Part shown: piece after piece, positions 11,473-23,213 of the stretch | How positions within the stretch are numbered: position 1 is the first letter of the stretch | Layout of the letters: the number at the start of each line of letters is the position of its first letter | From: Nissolia schottii | Lineage: Eukaryota; Streptophyta; Magnoliopsida; Fabales; Fabaceae | Length of the DNA stretch: 64,000 bases | Assembly (NCBI GenBank): GCA_003254905.1 | Contig: QANU01066047.1 | Location: 19,753-83,752, forward strand | Direction: 5' to 3' | The notes under the pieces: generated by a model | Told to the model about the DNA's origin: nothing | Database searches by the model: none | Seen by the model: only the letters and a program-made list of their open reading frames with translations | Translations under genes and position numbers: made by a program

Positions 11473-13440
11473 ATGAAGGCCCTGATTCTGGTTGGAGGGT
11501 TTGGAACAAGGTTGAGGCCATTGACACTCAGTGTTCCTAAGCCTCTTGTTGATTTTGCAAACAAACCTATGATTGTGCATCAGGTAAGGCTTTATGAAGC
11601 CTCTTTCTGGAATTCATAAATCTATTATGCTATGAGTAAATCAGTGATAGGATTTGTTGTTTGAGTAGCCTCTGTGCTATCTCTGATGTATTTTCTTCTA
11701 GATCATGGATCTGTCAGTTTTCTGCAGGGATAAAGAAGACATTTATCTTATCCAATGACAACCAACCTGAACCAAGCTGAATTCTGTCAAAATTCTGATC
11801 TTTTTTGTCTGTGCGTAGCACTACTCTCTAGATGCATGATAAGAAAAATAACCTCTTGTGATATTCAAATCAGAACCATGGTTCTAAGAATGGTTCCAAA
11901 ATTTGTCAAAACAATGGATTTATATGGTTTTTAAATTTTTTATGTCAAAATTTAGATTCTCTAGTTAATGTAGATTGCTTTTAGGTTTTCCGCCATCATT
12001 AATCTGTTTGTTGATTGTATCTTTTTTCCTCCTCACTTACAAAGTGGGAAAAATTATTCTTGTTTGCTTGAGAATGTGTTTTGAACTTCATTTGATATTT
12101 ATGGCCTCTTCTGCTTGCTTTGTTTGTTTTGTTCTCCTCAGCATCCTATCACTGTCTGTAAGTGCATGTGCATGAAATGTATGTATTTATGTCTGTCCTT
12201 TGCGTACATTTGTCTTAATATGGCATAGACCATCGTACTAATTTACCTTTTAATTTTACATAATTTGCAGATAGAAGCTCTTAAGGCTGTTGGAGTCAAT
12301 GAAGTGGTACTAGCTATCAATTATCAACCAGAGGTTAGGATTGTACCTCTTCTAATCATGCTATGTAGTCAATCCTTACAAAGATATATGTCAATAAGGT
12401 TTGTTTATTTTGAATTTGCTATGTTTGCAGGTGATGTTGAATTTTTTGAAGGAATATGAAGCAAAGCTTGGCATCAAGATCACATGTTCTCAAGAAACTG
12501 AACCACTGGGGACTGCAGGTCCCTTGGCTCTTGCCAGGGATAAGCTGATAGATGACTCTGGAGAACCATTTTTTGTTCTCAACAGTGATGTTATCAGTGA
12601 GTACCCACTTAAAGAAATGATTGAATTCCACAAAAACAATGGAGGGGAGGCTTCCATAATGGTGACAAAGGTAACAAAATTGGGAAAATAAAATTAACAC
12701 TTTATTCCAAACATGCAAGACTTGCCTATTGGAGCATTCAATAACATTTTTTCATCTATTTGGTGTAGGTTGAAGAGCCATCAAAATATGGTGTGGTTGT
12801 GATGGAGGAGACCACTGGGCAGGTTGAGAAATTTGTAGAAAAACCGAAGTTATTCGTTGGTAATAAAATCAATGCTGGAATCTATCTATTGAACCCCTCA
12901 GTTTTGGATAAAATTGAATTGAGGCCTACATCTATTGAGAAAGAGGTGTTTCCAAAGATTGCAGCAGAGAAAAAGCTATATGCAATGGTTCTGCGAGGAT
13001 TCTGGATGGACATTGGACAACCAAGGGACTATATTTCTGGTCTGAGTCTCTACTTGGACTCACTAAGGAAGAAGACTCCTTCTAACTTGGCCAGTGGTCC
13101 TCACATTGTTGGGAATGTCATTGTGGATGAGACTGCCAAGATTGGTGAAGGATGTCTAATTGGACCTGATGTTGCTATCGGTCCCGGCTGTGTTGTTGAG
13201 TCAGGTGTCAGGCTTTCACGCTGCACGATAATGCGGGGAGTTCGGGTTAAGAATTATTCTTGCATATCCAGCAGCATCATTGGGTGGCATTCCACTGTTG
13301 GGCAATGGGCCCATGTGGATAATATGACTATCCTTGGAGAAGATGTCCATGTATCTGATGAAATTTACACCAACGGTGGCGTGGTTTTGCCCCACAAGGA
13401 GATCAAGTCAAACATTGTGAAGCCAGAGATAGTCATGTGA
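11473..13440 (+). CDS. CYT1: Mannose-1-phosphate guanylyltransferase (GDP-mannose pyrophosphorylase)
   Basis: This enzyme makes GDP-mannose from mannose-1-phosphate and GTP in the cytosol, feeding ascorbate (VTC1 step), N-glycans and cell-wall mannans. Coding exons are 11473-11583, 12271-12333, 12431-12670 and 12769-13440, all with GT-AG borders and every junction in phase 0; together they encode 361 aa, the family's usual length. The N-terminal nucleotidyltransferase signature [11 protein letters not shown] is at residues 8-18, [12 protein letters not shown] at 22-33, the metal/sugar-site stretch VLNSD in exon 3, and VEKFVEKPK near residues 157-165. The C-terminal half is a left-handed beta-helix of hexapeptides ([17 protein letters not shown] and following), ending in PEIVM. 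The ATG at 11473 is the only one giving the complete signature. Transcript 3' UTR follows from 13441. The symbol is by similarity to Arabidopsis CYT1/VTC1. Confidence 0.96.
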
Positions 13441-14771
13441 GGTTGATGTCTTTAAATTCTTACCATGTGGTTAGATGGCAAGTTCTTAAGCCTGGAGTAT
13501 GTCTTGTTCGTTTTATTTGGTGCCCTTTGTTTTTCTTCATCCCAGTCCTTTTGTCTTTACTTACTTATTGCACAAGTCAGTAGTTTAGAACTGGGTGGTG
13601 CCATAATTTACAACGTTTAAAAGTCAGTGTCTTTGTGGGGATAGTTTCATAGTCTTGTCAAAAGGGTTAGTGTCTCTGTAAAGGGCATTAAGTTGGTTCT
13701 GTTCCGAAGCTGTGTAATTTTCAGTATATGTATAGAAACTATTTATTACATTTTTTCCTGTTTAACTAGTTGTTATAGAAGCTAAAATACAATATAATAG
13801 GTGGGTCATTGTCATGGAGCGGAAAGACACTTGACAAGTAAACTTCCGTATTATGGACCCGAACGCGGGTGTGCATGAAAAAAGGAACGGCATTAGAGAA
13901 ACTTCTGAAAGTGAGAATGTGGTGAAAATGAGCTCCTCATTCAACTTACTTATGACACTACATTTATACATGTTACCATGCGAGTTTTTGGCATCTCATG
14001 TCGAAGAAATTCTTTTTTAGACACAAATTCATCACCTCAAATTCTCATGAGTTTGTGATAGTGAGACATACAATAAAAGTAACAAGATTTATTTTTATTA
14101 CGGGTATCCAAATTTAAAATGTTAAACTTGCATTCGCGAAAGAAAATATCTATCCTATAATATATTGAACACTACAAGGCCGGATGTGATTAGTTCTAAG
14201 ACTATAATTGTAAACAATCATTCTGGCGAAGGTCACCACCAAAACAGGAAACAAAAACGGAATCATCAACATACAAATCAGCATAAAACGAAGTAGCCAT
14301 GGCCTCATGAAAATTCGGAGTTTTGCAACTGCACCATTTACAATGGGACTTTTGAAACCAAAGAAACTTTTATTGGTTAAGGATTTTTTTCATCTATAAG
14401 TGGAAAACATCAGACATTTTTTGTACGGCCTTGGCTTCATGTCTAACTGTATACAGGTAAGAAGTTTCTCAACATTACTGGATGTAACACAAATAACTTC
14501 ACTGTGACCAATCCGCAATTTCCCTTGTATGTCCACCACAAACTCAGAAGAAATGCCTACATATCACGTGGTTCCTTTAGCCTAAACGGAAAATTTTCAA
14601 ATACAGCATATTAAATAGAACCACAAGACAGTAATGGTTGAGATTCAAGGTTTGCCGAGGTCAGCATTCAGAAATGCCTAACAGAAATACAACCTCTGAT
14701 TGTCCAACAGAAAAACAGTCAATCTTAGAGGGATGATGACCTTGTCACTGGCCCCACCTTGTGAAGCACAT
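13441..14771. other. Convergent intergenic region with 3' UTRs
   Basis: This lies between the stop codons of the GMP pyrophosphorylase (+) and HAT1 (-) genes. The left 300 bp are probably 3' UTR of the former and the right 100-300 bp 3' UTR of the latter. I see no further gene. Confidence 0.5.
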
Positions 14772-17579
14772 TCAATTTACAGCAAGATCTTTGCTCTTGT
14801 GATACAGGGTTACCTTCTCTGCAATCAACTGTATTTCTTTCACTCTTTCCTGAACTAACTTTTGCAGTTGCTCTTCTTGATTTGTCTGATTGTCCACCTG
14901 AACAGCATTAGATTCATTGGCTCCTGATCTGAATATGACAAATGACGTATCCGGTGCAAAATCGCTTGGAACATCAATAAGTTGCTTCCCAGTAGTGCCA
15001 GAATCTTTCCCCAGGATATCATACTTCACACGGTTTGATATAATGCTCAAAAAGTCATCCATGTGCTTGCCAATGGAATCAAGGCCAAGGTAGATCAAAA
15101 CCTCCCAACACTGGAGAAACTGCTTCTTGTTAATTTTCAGACTTTTCCTAACATAATCAATAGCATGGGGAGGCGGCATTAGTCGAGGATGATAAGTCTT
15201 CTTTGATAACTTTCCTTGCTTTAGTAGTGAAACTGCAGCCTTTACTGACTGCTGAATAAGGTCACAATGAAGCAGGCGAAGTGTATCAAAACACACGCGG
15301 ACATGTTGGAAGTGATCTAATGGCTCTTCTACTGTCAAGTCAAAGACATCTTCAGCTATAGCAACAAAATTCAGCACCTCAAGAATGAATCGACCATAAC
15401 CTTTGTGTTGGTAAGGAGGCAATACAAGTATCTGCTATGCCATCAACAAAAGCTCTCATGAAAAAGGTACCAAAAAGTAGTGTTTCAGCCTATTATGAAG
15501 GGCATGTTAAGAGCATGTTAAAATAAAATTGGTCTTGAAGGTAATACAACAAACCTGACTAAGTCGCAAGCGAGTACTATCAGGATAGTAGTAAAATCGA
15601 TAGACAGCAGTAAAACCAATCAACCGACATTGGATCTCTCCCTGTTGATCAGTTTCCTTCTGAATTACAAGATACAACTCCCAGCATGGATCGGTAACAT
15701 CAATTGGACTGCTACCTATATGACAAACAGTATAGGATAAAAACACATATATACTAAAACTGCAATTTAAGCTTCATGAAAAGTACAAATACACGCAAAC
15801 TAGTGGGTGCAAATTACCATCAACAAGAAGAAGAACAAGAGGTATTAGACGACTGTAAAGATGCCCAGTAGCCATGTTTCCTACCACCATACGAACAACC
15901 TACTTCAGGAGATATACATTAATACAGCATTCAATTTCAAAATTACCCTGAAATATGTATATGCATAACTAAGCAACTTAACTTCTGTCATCTATAACAA
16001 CAATATACTAAGCTCAAATGTAAATTACAACCTCAACATTAGAAGTAGCTGCATCTGCATGGCAATTAGAATCACCAATGTGGCCATTGAAAACCTTGTG
16101 CTTCAGAACCTCCCCACGTGAGATAGTTTTTCTGCAAACCAATAAAATTTAGCAATAGCATCCACATTATTACAAATTTACACATCAATTTTCAACTAAT
16201 CTATTGAAAATACAAAGAAACAGTGCGGAGAGAAAGTGAGATCCAATAGTACAACAAAGAGTGGTCATACCTAATAAAATCCTTATCTGCAACAAAAGTT
16301 TGAAGGAATTCATCTTTGCTTTCAACAAGAGTCTCAGCAAAAATTCTCTGTAATAAATTAACAAACTAAGCCACAGTGTCATGGGTAAAAAGTATTCGCA
16401 TAATGGTCTCAAATAAATCTGGGTGTCAACCTGAAGAACCTCATTTAGATTCGTTATCCCTTTGCCTCTCTGAAAACAATATAACAACACATTTACAAAG
16501 TCAACGCCAAAAGCAAGAGGCAAAATAAAAGAAAATTCTAAATCCACTGGTAAGGTAAAAGGAACTTATCCACTTTGTTCTCAATTAGTCTAGGAGATCG
16601 GCACTTACACCAGATGAACTCTGGAATGCAACATCAGCATATGCACGAAAAGATATGCTACTAATCCAGATGTTAATCTGCCAAATAAGTGTAAAACCAG
16701 ACATTTTATGGAATTTAGACCACGATGAAACAGTCAAACACAATTATTTCACAATAAAAAGTGCTACCTTCAATCCCTCATAACCATAAATTGTCCCATC
16801 ATCACCCAAAAAGCCATTCAAATCCGCGGGATCAATGGCAAAACCTTCTCTAGCAAGGAACTCCTCTCTGCTTGAAACTGCACACCAATAATAAACATTA
16901 TGTAAATACATGTCAATCATACTATCATAGGCAGATTGAATATGAACTCGAAAGAGGGGGAAGCAATTAAAGATAGAAACCACTGCAGATTTTCAAATAC
17001 ATAAGAACCCAGTCACAGAATAACCAAGCCCAGGTTTTCAGTATACAAGCTACATCAACAAAGGCTCCACAGAGCCCAGATATAATATTGAATAACTCCA
17101 TATAATCTGAGTACAATACAGAAACCAGCTTCTCACATATAACACCAAAAATTTAAACTTGAACTGGTAAACAATTTCAGGGGGAAAAAAACAGAAAAGG
17201 CACGATATGAAAACTCAAAATCATGATGGTAAACCTATAATGCTGAAAACACTGATCTCAGTCTCGGAGAAGAAGCTACTTAAGGTAGATCCAGTAAGAC
17301 AGAAAAATAAAAAAAAAATAAATAAATAAATAAAAAAATCGGCATCGCCATTTGCAAAGGTTCCAACTTTCCCATGTAGTAGAGAAAGGAGAGAGGCATG
17401 TCAAATGGCACGGCAGCCACTACCCAGAATCATGAAAGGGACAATTTCTGCGTCGTACCTAGGAAGATTTTGATGCAGTCTTGGGCTGCAACGCCTTCGT
17501 ATGCGGAGAACACGACGCGGCGTCGCTTCTTGCTTTCGACATTGGGATCCGAATCGGGTGGCTGTTGCTTCTTCCCCAT
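14772..17579 (-). CDS. HAG2: Histone acetyltransferase type B catalytic subunit (HAT1/HAG2)
   Basis: HAT1 acetylates newly made histone H4 (K5/K12) before chromatin assembly, usually with an RbAp46/48-type partner. Exons in transcript order: 17579-17459, 16877-16768, 16677-16609, 16469-16431, 16347-16271, 16131-16032, 15899-15818, 15715-15555, 15431-14772. All borders are GT-AG and the frame is kept throughout, giving 472 aa, close to plant HAG2. The start MGKKQQPP carries a basic stretch KKRRR at residues 17-21, a possible nuclear signal. Exon 2 has the family's FAIDPADL and the tyrosine-rich GTIYGYEGLK. The acetyl-CoA motif Q-x-x-G-x-G is visible as QHKGYG at residues 261-266 after LVLPPY. 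The last exon encodes the whole C-terminal region. The ATG at 17577-17579 is the first one preceding the conserved region. The gene is transcribed divergently from the unknown gene at 20666. Confidence 0.95.
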
Positions 17580-17685
17580 CTATGGTGAGCTAAGAGGGTT
17601 AGGGTTTTTGCAGAGCGGGAAATGAATTGGGAGGGAAATTGATTTGTGCATTTTATAGGGAAATAAGTAGAGGCCAAATGAGTTC

Positions 17686-17894
17686 TGCTACACCAAAAAT
17701 CATACACCATGAATACACCTCGTACTTATATATATAAAATTTATGTCTTAACTCATGTAATGTTTGTGCACTTAATTAAATATAGTTGAGAGTATCATTT
17801 ACAAGTTTGTAATGATTGTGCACTCGTGATAATAAAGTTTGTGCATTATTAATGATGTATGCATGAGTGTATGAAATTGGGTGTATATGTAGCA
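17686..17894 (+). repeat. Short TGCTACA-ended repeat, copy 1, in the HAT1 promoter
   Basis: This 209-bp unit starts TGCTACACC and ends TATATGTAGCA, so its ends are inverted (TGCTACA). Its interior has two GTTTGTGCACT-like blocks and AATAAAGTTTGTGCAT. A diverged second copy in the same orientation lies at 58124-58350. It sits about 107 bp upstream of the HAT1 start codon, so it may contribute promoter or leader sequence. The class is not certain (a miniature inverted-repeat element is likely). Confidence 0.65.
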
Positions 17895-18639
17895 TTTTTA
17901 ATTCAGGAAATTGATTCTCTCCACTGTCACGTGATATTCCATATCAGAAATCAGATCTCACTGTTAATTAATAGACGAGGTGGACTTCTTGCCTAACCTA
18001 AACAATAAAAAAAAATAATGGGAATAAATTATACTTAACCTTAAATTCTAAGGGATTATACTTGACAAGGAATCATGAGTGTGACATAGTGGTAACTCAT
18101 GTTATTCCTTAATTATGTTGGGGGTAGTGGTAGTTTACCTTATTCCTATGAAAATGAAAAAATATTTTATTATTAGTAGTGTACAGCCAAAAAAGAGTAG
18201 TTTTATTTGAACAATTAATATTGGTGTAGACAACAAACATTATGAGACTGACACTCACACTAAAAAATAATTAACTTGACAATTTTTTATATCATGTGTG
18301 AGACTGTAATGAAGTGAAATTGTAATGTAATGGATTAGGGAAATAATAGAGATGAGTGTTGTATTTTCTGCATGTGTGGTGTTTGAATTACAAAGAAATG
18401 GGTAGTGATGGAAAATTAGAGAGAAGAATATCCTAAGAGAGGGAGGTACGATCAAACCAATACAATTTTTCCATCCATTCTAATTCCCCTCTTTCCCCTA
18501 TTTATAATAAATTTGGCTCCACTAATTGGGCTAATTCATAATTCGGACTTTTATTTACTTAGGCCCGTTACAGAGACTCACCTCATCAATTAAGATGAGA
18601 GATCATATTTGACAACGTATGACAAAAAATTCAAAAAAA
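17895..18639. other. Gene-free spacer
   Basis: AT-rich DNA with no supported gene. The minus-strand ORF at 18255-18455 shows no family features. Confidence 0.5.
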
Positions 18640-19148
18640 ATGTTTATTTTAGTCTAAGTATGAGTTACTTTGGTCATTACTTTTTAATCCTTGAAATTGT
18701 AAGATGTATGTCAAATTAGTCTCTCAATTTATTATCATTATTGTATTGTCATGTTTTCACTAATTTTTTTTGCATTAAACGAGAATGTGATAGCAAAAGA
18801 GGTTGTATGACAACACTAAAGGTTTAAAATATGGTTGTAATGACAATTGGAGCTGCAATAACAACTAAGATTTGTAGCGCGTTAATGCATTTCATTGCAG
18901 CTTCATTTACCATCATAACTACTCTGGTAACCTCATTTGTAGTTTCAAGTGCAGCTATAGTTGTCTTAATTGTTGTTATTGTCTCTTTTAATGTGATAAA
19001 TCAATGAAAATGTGACAATATAGTAATAATATATAATGAACTAAGAGACTAATTTGATGTACAACTTACAATTTCAAGGATTTAAAAGTCAAATTTTGAA
19101 TTTCAATTACCAATGTAACTCGAGGTTACGTACCAAAATGAGCATTAC
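18640..19148. mobile_element. Long fold-back (inverted-repeat) element
   Basis: The two halves are inverted copies of each other over most of the length. Left arm blocks CCTTGAAATTGTAAGATGTA and CAAATTAGTCTCTCAATTT correspond to the inverted right arm CCTTGAAATTGTAAGTTGTA and CAAATTAGTCTCTTAGTTC. The pairing continues inward through ACAACTA/TAGTTGT-type blocks and outward to GAGTTAC. No coding capacity is seen. The structure suits a non-autonomous Mutator-like or 'Foldback' element; exact ends and target duplication could not be fixed, so the boundaries are approximate. Confidence 0.65.
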
Positions 19149-20665
19149 ACTCCCAAAAAATTCAATTGAGAGAATTTGTTTGTCACTTGACTACATATGA
19201 GAATAAATGCAATTAAGAAAATACACTACCCAAAAATAATTTGCTCCATTTTTTCTTTTCCTAGTTTTGCCAGTAGTTTTTTTTTTCTTTTTTAAATTTT
19301 TGACACTAGTTAAAAAATAATAAAAAATTATGAAAATATAAAATTTGTATAATTTCAATATGTTAAAACTACAAAATTTTTAACAAGTTGTTTTTTTTTA
19401 AAGAGAAATAAATTAGATGTCTTTGATTTAGTGGAATGATACATGTACTCTAAATCAAACAAATTCCTTAAAATAATTAGGACAATACTCAAGAGAAAAA
19501 AAAATTATTGTTCAGTTATCTTACATTTTCACCAAAAATCAATAAATTACTTTTAACTTTTATTTCTTAAAATAACTATCCAAACAATTTATATAAATTT
19601 AAGAAGTATTTTTATTGAAAAACATTTACTATAAATTAAGCACAAACAAATGCAATTACATTCGGACTCTTGTAGTTCAAATTCACATATCTTGCTGCCA
19701 CACCAGGGAAAGCCCAAAAGAATCGGCTGAGACGTCCTCTTCCAGCAGACGCCTCGAAGAATAATGCAGGAGCTGTCAAAAAAGGCCCCAAATAGGGGGC
19801 AGCCGTGAGGCCCATTAGTTTTAGGCCCTAACAATAATCAGCCCAAGTCCCTCCATATTTGTCGGGCTTCAAAAGCCCCAGCCCTCTAAAAGCCCTATTC
19901 ACTTTGGGCTTGGGTCGGGTACCCTCGGGCTAGCCCAAGCACAACCTTCTCTCATTCCATCTCTGATCTCTCATCTCAGGTCTCTGAATCTCATTCTCTG
20001 ACCAAAACCTAAAACTCTCTGATCTCTGCCGCCATCGCCGTCGTTTCACGCCGTTGCTTCGCGCTGCCATCGCCGTCCCTTCACGCCGTCGCTTCGTTCC
20101 GTCGCTTCACCCCGTTGCTTCACGCCGCCATCCCTCCGTGTCGGCGAGCTCGCGTTTCGCTCCAATCAGGTGCGTTTTGATTTTCGTTCTGTGATTATCT
20201 TTTTCCCCCTTTTAGTTTCTCGTGATTTTTTGGTGAGTTTTCTTGCTGCATGTGTTGTGTACTGCAACCCTCTGTGTTTCTCTGATTATCGTGTTTCTCT
20301 GTATAATTTTTTCTGTGATTATTTTTTCTCTCTTCTTGTATTTTTCTTCTGTTTCTTTGTTGTGCTGCTAACCCTGCATATAATTTTTCTGGATGTAAAT
20401 TGTGGATGATGGATTAGTTGTTTTGGTGTTTGATGAATCTATACTCTGATGCCCAGAAAATGAAAAGTAGATGATTGAAAACCCAATTGAAGCTTTTTTT
20501 TTTCTTCTTGTTTTCTAGTCGTTGAAGTTCACACCCATAGCCATTCTGCCTCTTCCGCAGGGTCCTTAGTCTGTCTCCTTTTGGTCTTTTCTTCATCATC
20601 CTTGTTAATACAGACTAATACTGCATACTGAATAATGTGTAATAGTACTAGATGTGTTCTTCCCA
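19149..20665 (+). promoter_or_regulatory. Spacer, promoter region and probable leader of the unrecognised gene
   Basis: 19149-19900 is AT-rich and gene-free. From about 19930 the sequence becomes CT-rich with repeated CGCCGTCGCTTC / CACGCCGTTGCTTC units (about 20030-20130), typical of a transcribed plant leader. A good donor, CAATCAG|GTGCGT, at 20168 suggests a leader intron. The matching acceptor upstream of the ATG at 20666 was not resolved. Confidence 0.4.
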
Positions 20666-23213
20666 ATGGCCTGGAGGTCATGCTCCTACACTAGCCTCTT
20701 TTTGTCACTAGTAAGGGTTGCAAAGGCTCATGGGCTTCCACTCTCTCAAAGGTTAGGATTGTTCTCACTTCTGCGATGAGTAATTGAAGATTTGTATTTG
20801 TTGGGTTTAGAAAAACTTTCATAACCATATCTGAAATGCCTCTTCTCTGTTGTACTTTCAGGTCCAAAGTATTTTATGATTCAACTCCAGTTGTATTCCA
20901 AAGTTGTTTTAATAATGGCTCTCTGATGAACTTTCAAGGTTAGCTTTTTTCTTTTCTTCCCGTAGAAATTTTAAATTCATGTTCACTTGAACTGGTTATG
21001 GCACCCATTTCTATGTTGACGATTAAATTGCTGAAAGAATGTGGACTTAAGTTAAGAATGTTTCTCCTTAATGGTTTTTGTTCTAGAGTAATTCGATTAA
21101 GAACGAAGTTACCTGAATGCAGTAGATGGATGAGGAGGTGCCCTAACGTAAGTAACAATGTTGATCACTTTGTGCTTGTGGTGAAGGCGGAGGGGTATAC
21201 TTCCAAAGGCACTCTAACGCTGAAGTTAGCACAAATGTTATGAGCATATTTTTTAGTATATGAACTAGAGATACCTCGTTGGTGTTGAGACTATGTGCTT
21301 ATATAGGTGAGTGTAGGAGTTGAGATAGAGATGGTTACTGATTCCGAATGATGTGGAACGAATCAATTAGCAGTGATCTTGGATTGTTACCAGCTGTTTG
21401 TTACAGGAAAATAGGATAAGATAAAGGCCTACGCTTATCTTTAAATGTTTCTACAACTCTCGGGTGATATATCCCGAGTTAGGTTTCCTAATTGTTTGAG
21501 CCTTTTAGTCTAAGATGGACCTGGAGTGTTAGGCCTTTTGGACTCTTGACCCAGGAATTTATTTCATCCTAGGAAAGTCCTCTTGGATTGTTGACCCAAG
21601 ACTTTAGTCCATCCTAGGAGTTAAGTCTAATGGAGTTTCGGCTCAAGACTTTAGTCCGTAATAGTTTCAATATGAGATTTTGGTTGGTTTGTCATTTTAC
21701 ATGTTTTTTGTTGGTGATATTTTTGTAGAAATCATGCACCGAATTCATTCCTTCTGCAAACATATCAAATCAAAGAGTGGTTGGGGCATTGAGCATTCAT
21801 TTTCATTTCTTTAGTGAATGATGTGTTTTGATAAGATTTCAAGATCCATTTTTTATTTTGCTCTTAACTTAGTCAACTAAATTTGGAGGAACAAAATTAA
21901 TCTAGAGGAAGCAGGCTGCTTTTTTTGTTTTTAATTTATTTTATAAATATGGCGATGGGCTTCTTATATCTCAACTAGAAGTTATTCATGCAGTTGTCTG
22001 AGAGTGGCAGAGAGAAATTGTTAGTTTCTTTAGGAACGTGACTGCTATGTTTGAAGATAGCCAAAAAAATTCCTGCATAGAAATTATGGACCCTATCTTA
22101 AACTATTTTTTTCCCCTTTCTCGCAGCACGACATTGTCATTTCCCTAAATAAAAGGTGTAAATAACCATATTTACATATTTTCTTTGGTCGTAGTGTCAT
22201 GTTTTGGGAAAGAAAGATAAGCAGAAAGAGAAAAAAATCCTCAGGAGGGGTCCATAATACTAGTTGCATTGTAAGCATAAGAAATTTTATAGAAAGATAA
22301 AATGAATTGGGATCTCCGTGATTGTAAGTCATGCAAAATTATTTTTGGAGTCTTCTTGGTCACAATTAACGTGGATTATCTAGTGTCAGACCCTTTTAAT
22401 TAATTAATTGAATTTGTAGCATTAAGAACATATGCTCGTGGTGGAAGCAAAGGCTATGACCTCTTTGGAAGCAGAAGACCAGGGAATGAAGAGTTCAGGA
22501 AAGCCTGGGCAAAGGAGATGGATGAAGATAACACACTATGGACAGGAAGTGATGATGAGAGCGATCAAGAAAAGGGCTCGAAGAGTCAACTTGATAAAGA
22601 GATTAGGAAAGCAAGACAGCAGGCTAAAGAACATTCAAACTTGATAGATGCTGATGACAGTGATGAGTTAAGAAGTGTTTGGTCTGACAGCGATGAGGAG
22701 AAGACACTGTGGACTGGTGATGAAATGGATAGTGATGATGATATTCCCACAGAAGCATATCCAAATGAACGTAGTGATAAGTACATAGATAAATTGTTTG
22801 AGTTTGATGAAATGCCTAAATACAGAACCATCTCAGAGCTGTTGAAAGCTGAACAAGAACCTGAGGAGTTGTCACCTGGAAAGCAAGCTAGGAAGATTGC
22901 AGTTGAGAATGCTTTAAAGAAATTAAAGAAAGGTCCAGATGGGAGGTATGCCAATGTATGGGAGGTCATGAGTGATTTGGACATTCTAATAGGGGCATTT
23001 GAAAATGTTGTTTCAGGGCCAGAGTATGCAGAGCTTAGACAAGGAGGACCCAAAAAACTAAATATTCAGTTTTTCAAGGACATACAAGCACGTATGAGAG
23101 ATCCAAAATACAAATTTTCTCCTGAGTTAAAATTGAAACCAAAGAGTAAACTGGTTTCCAGAAAGAAATGGCAAAAGGCACAGTCTAGGAGGAGGAAAGC
23201 ACAGAAGAGGTAA
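20666..23213 (+). CDS. Unrecognised plant protein, presequence-like start, acidic middle, basic tail
   Basis: Function not recognised. Exons 20666-20751, 20862-20938 and 22420-23213 join in frame with GT-AG borders (CAAAG|GTTAGG, CTTTCAG|GTCC, TTTCAAG|GTTAGC, TTTGTAG|CATTAAG) to give 318 aa. The N-terminus, MAWRSCSYTSLFLSLVRVAK, has no acidic residue and is rich in Ser, Arg and Leu, so it looks like a mitochondrial or plastid presequence; a glycine-rich ALRTYARGGSKGYDLFG follows. Residues about 85-165 are strongly acidic and contain a repeated tryptophan motif: NTLWTGSDDES, then SVWSDSDEE, then KTLWTGDEMDSDDD. The C-terminal 120 residues hold a conserved-looking folded part (VWEVMSDLDILIGAFENVVS, GPEYAELRQGG, LNIQFFKDIQARMRDPKYKF) and end in a very basic tail. 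The pattern would suit a nucleic-acid- or ribosome-associated organellar protein, but that is inference. Intron 2 is about 1.5 kb. Confidence 0.82.

Noticed and set aside
22586-23053. Serine-rich minus-strand ORF of 155 codons
   Set aside because: It is the mirror of the acidic GAT/GAA-rich exon of the gene at 20666-23213.
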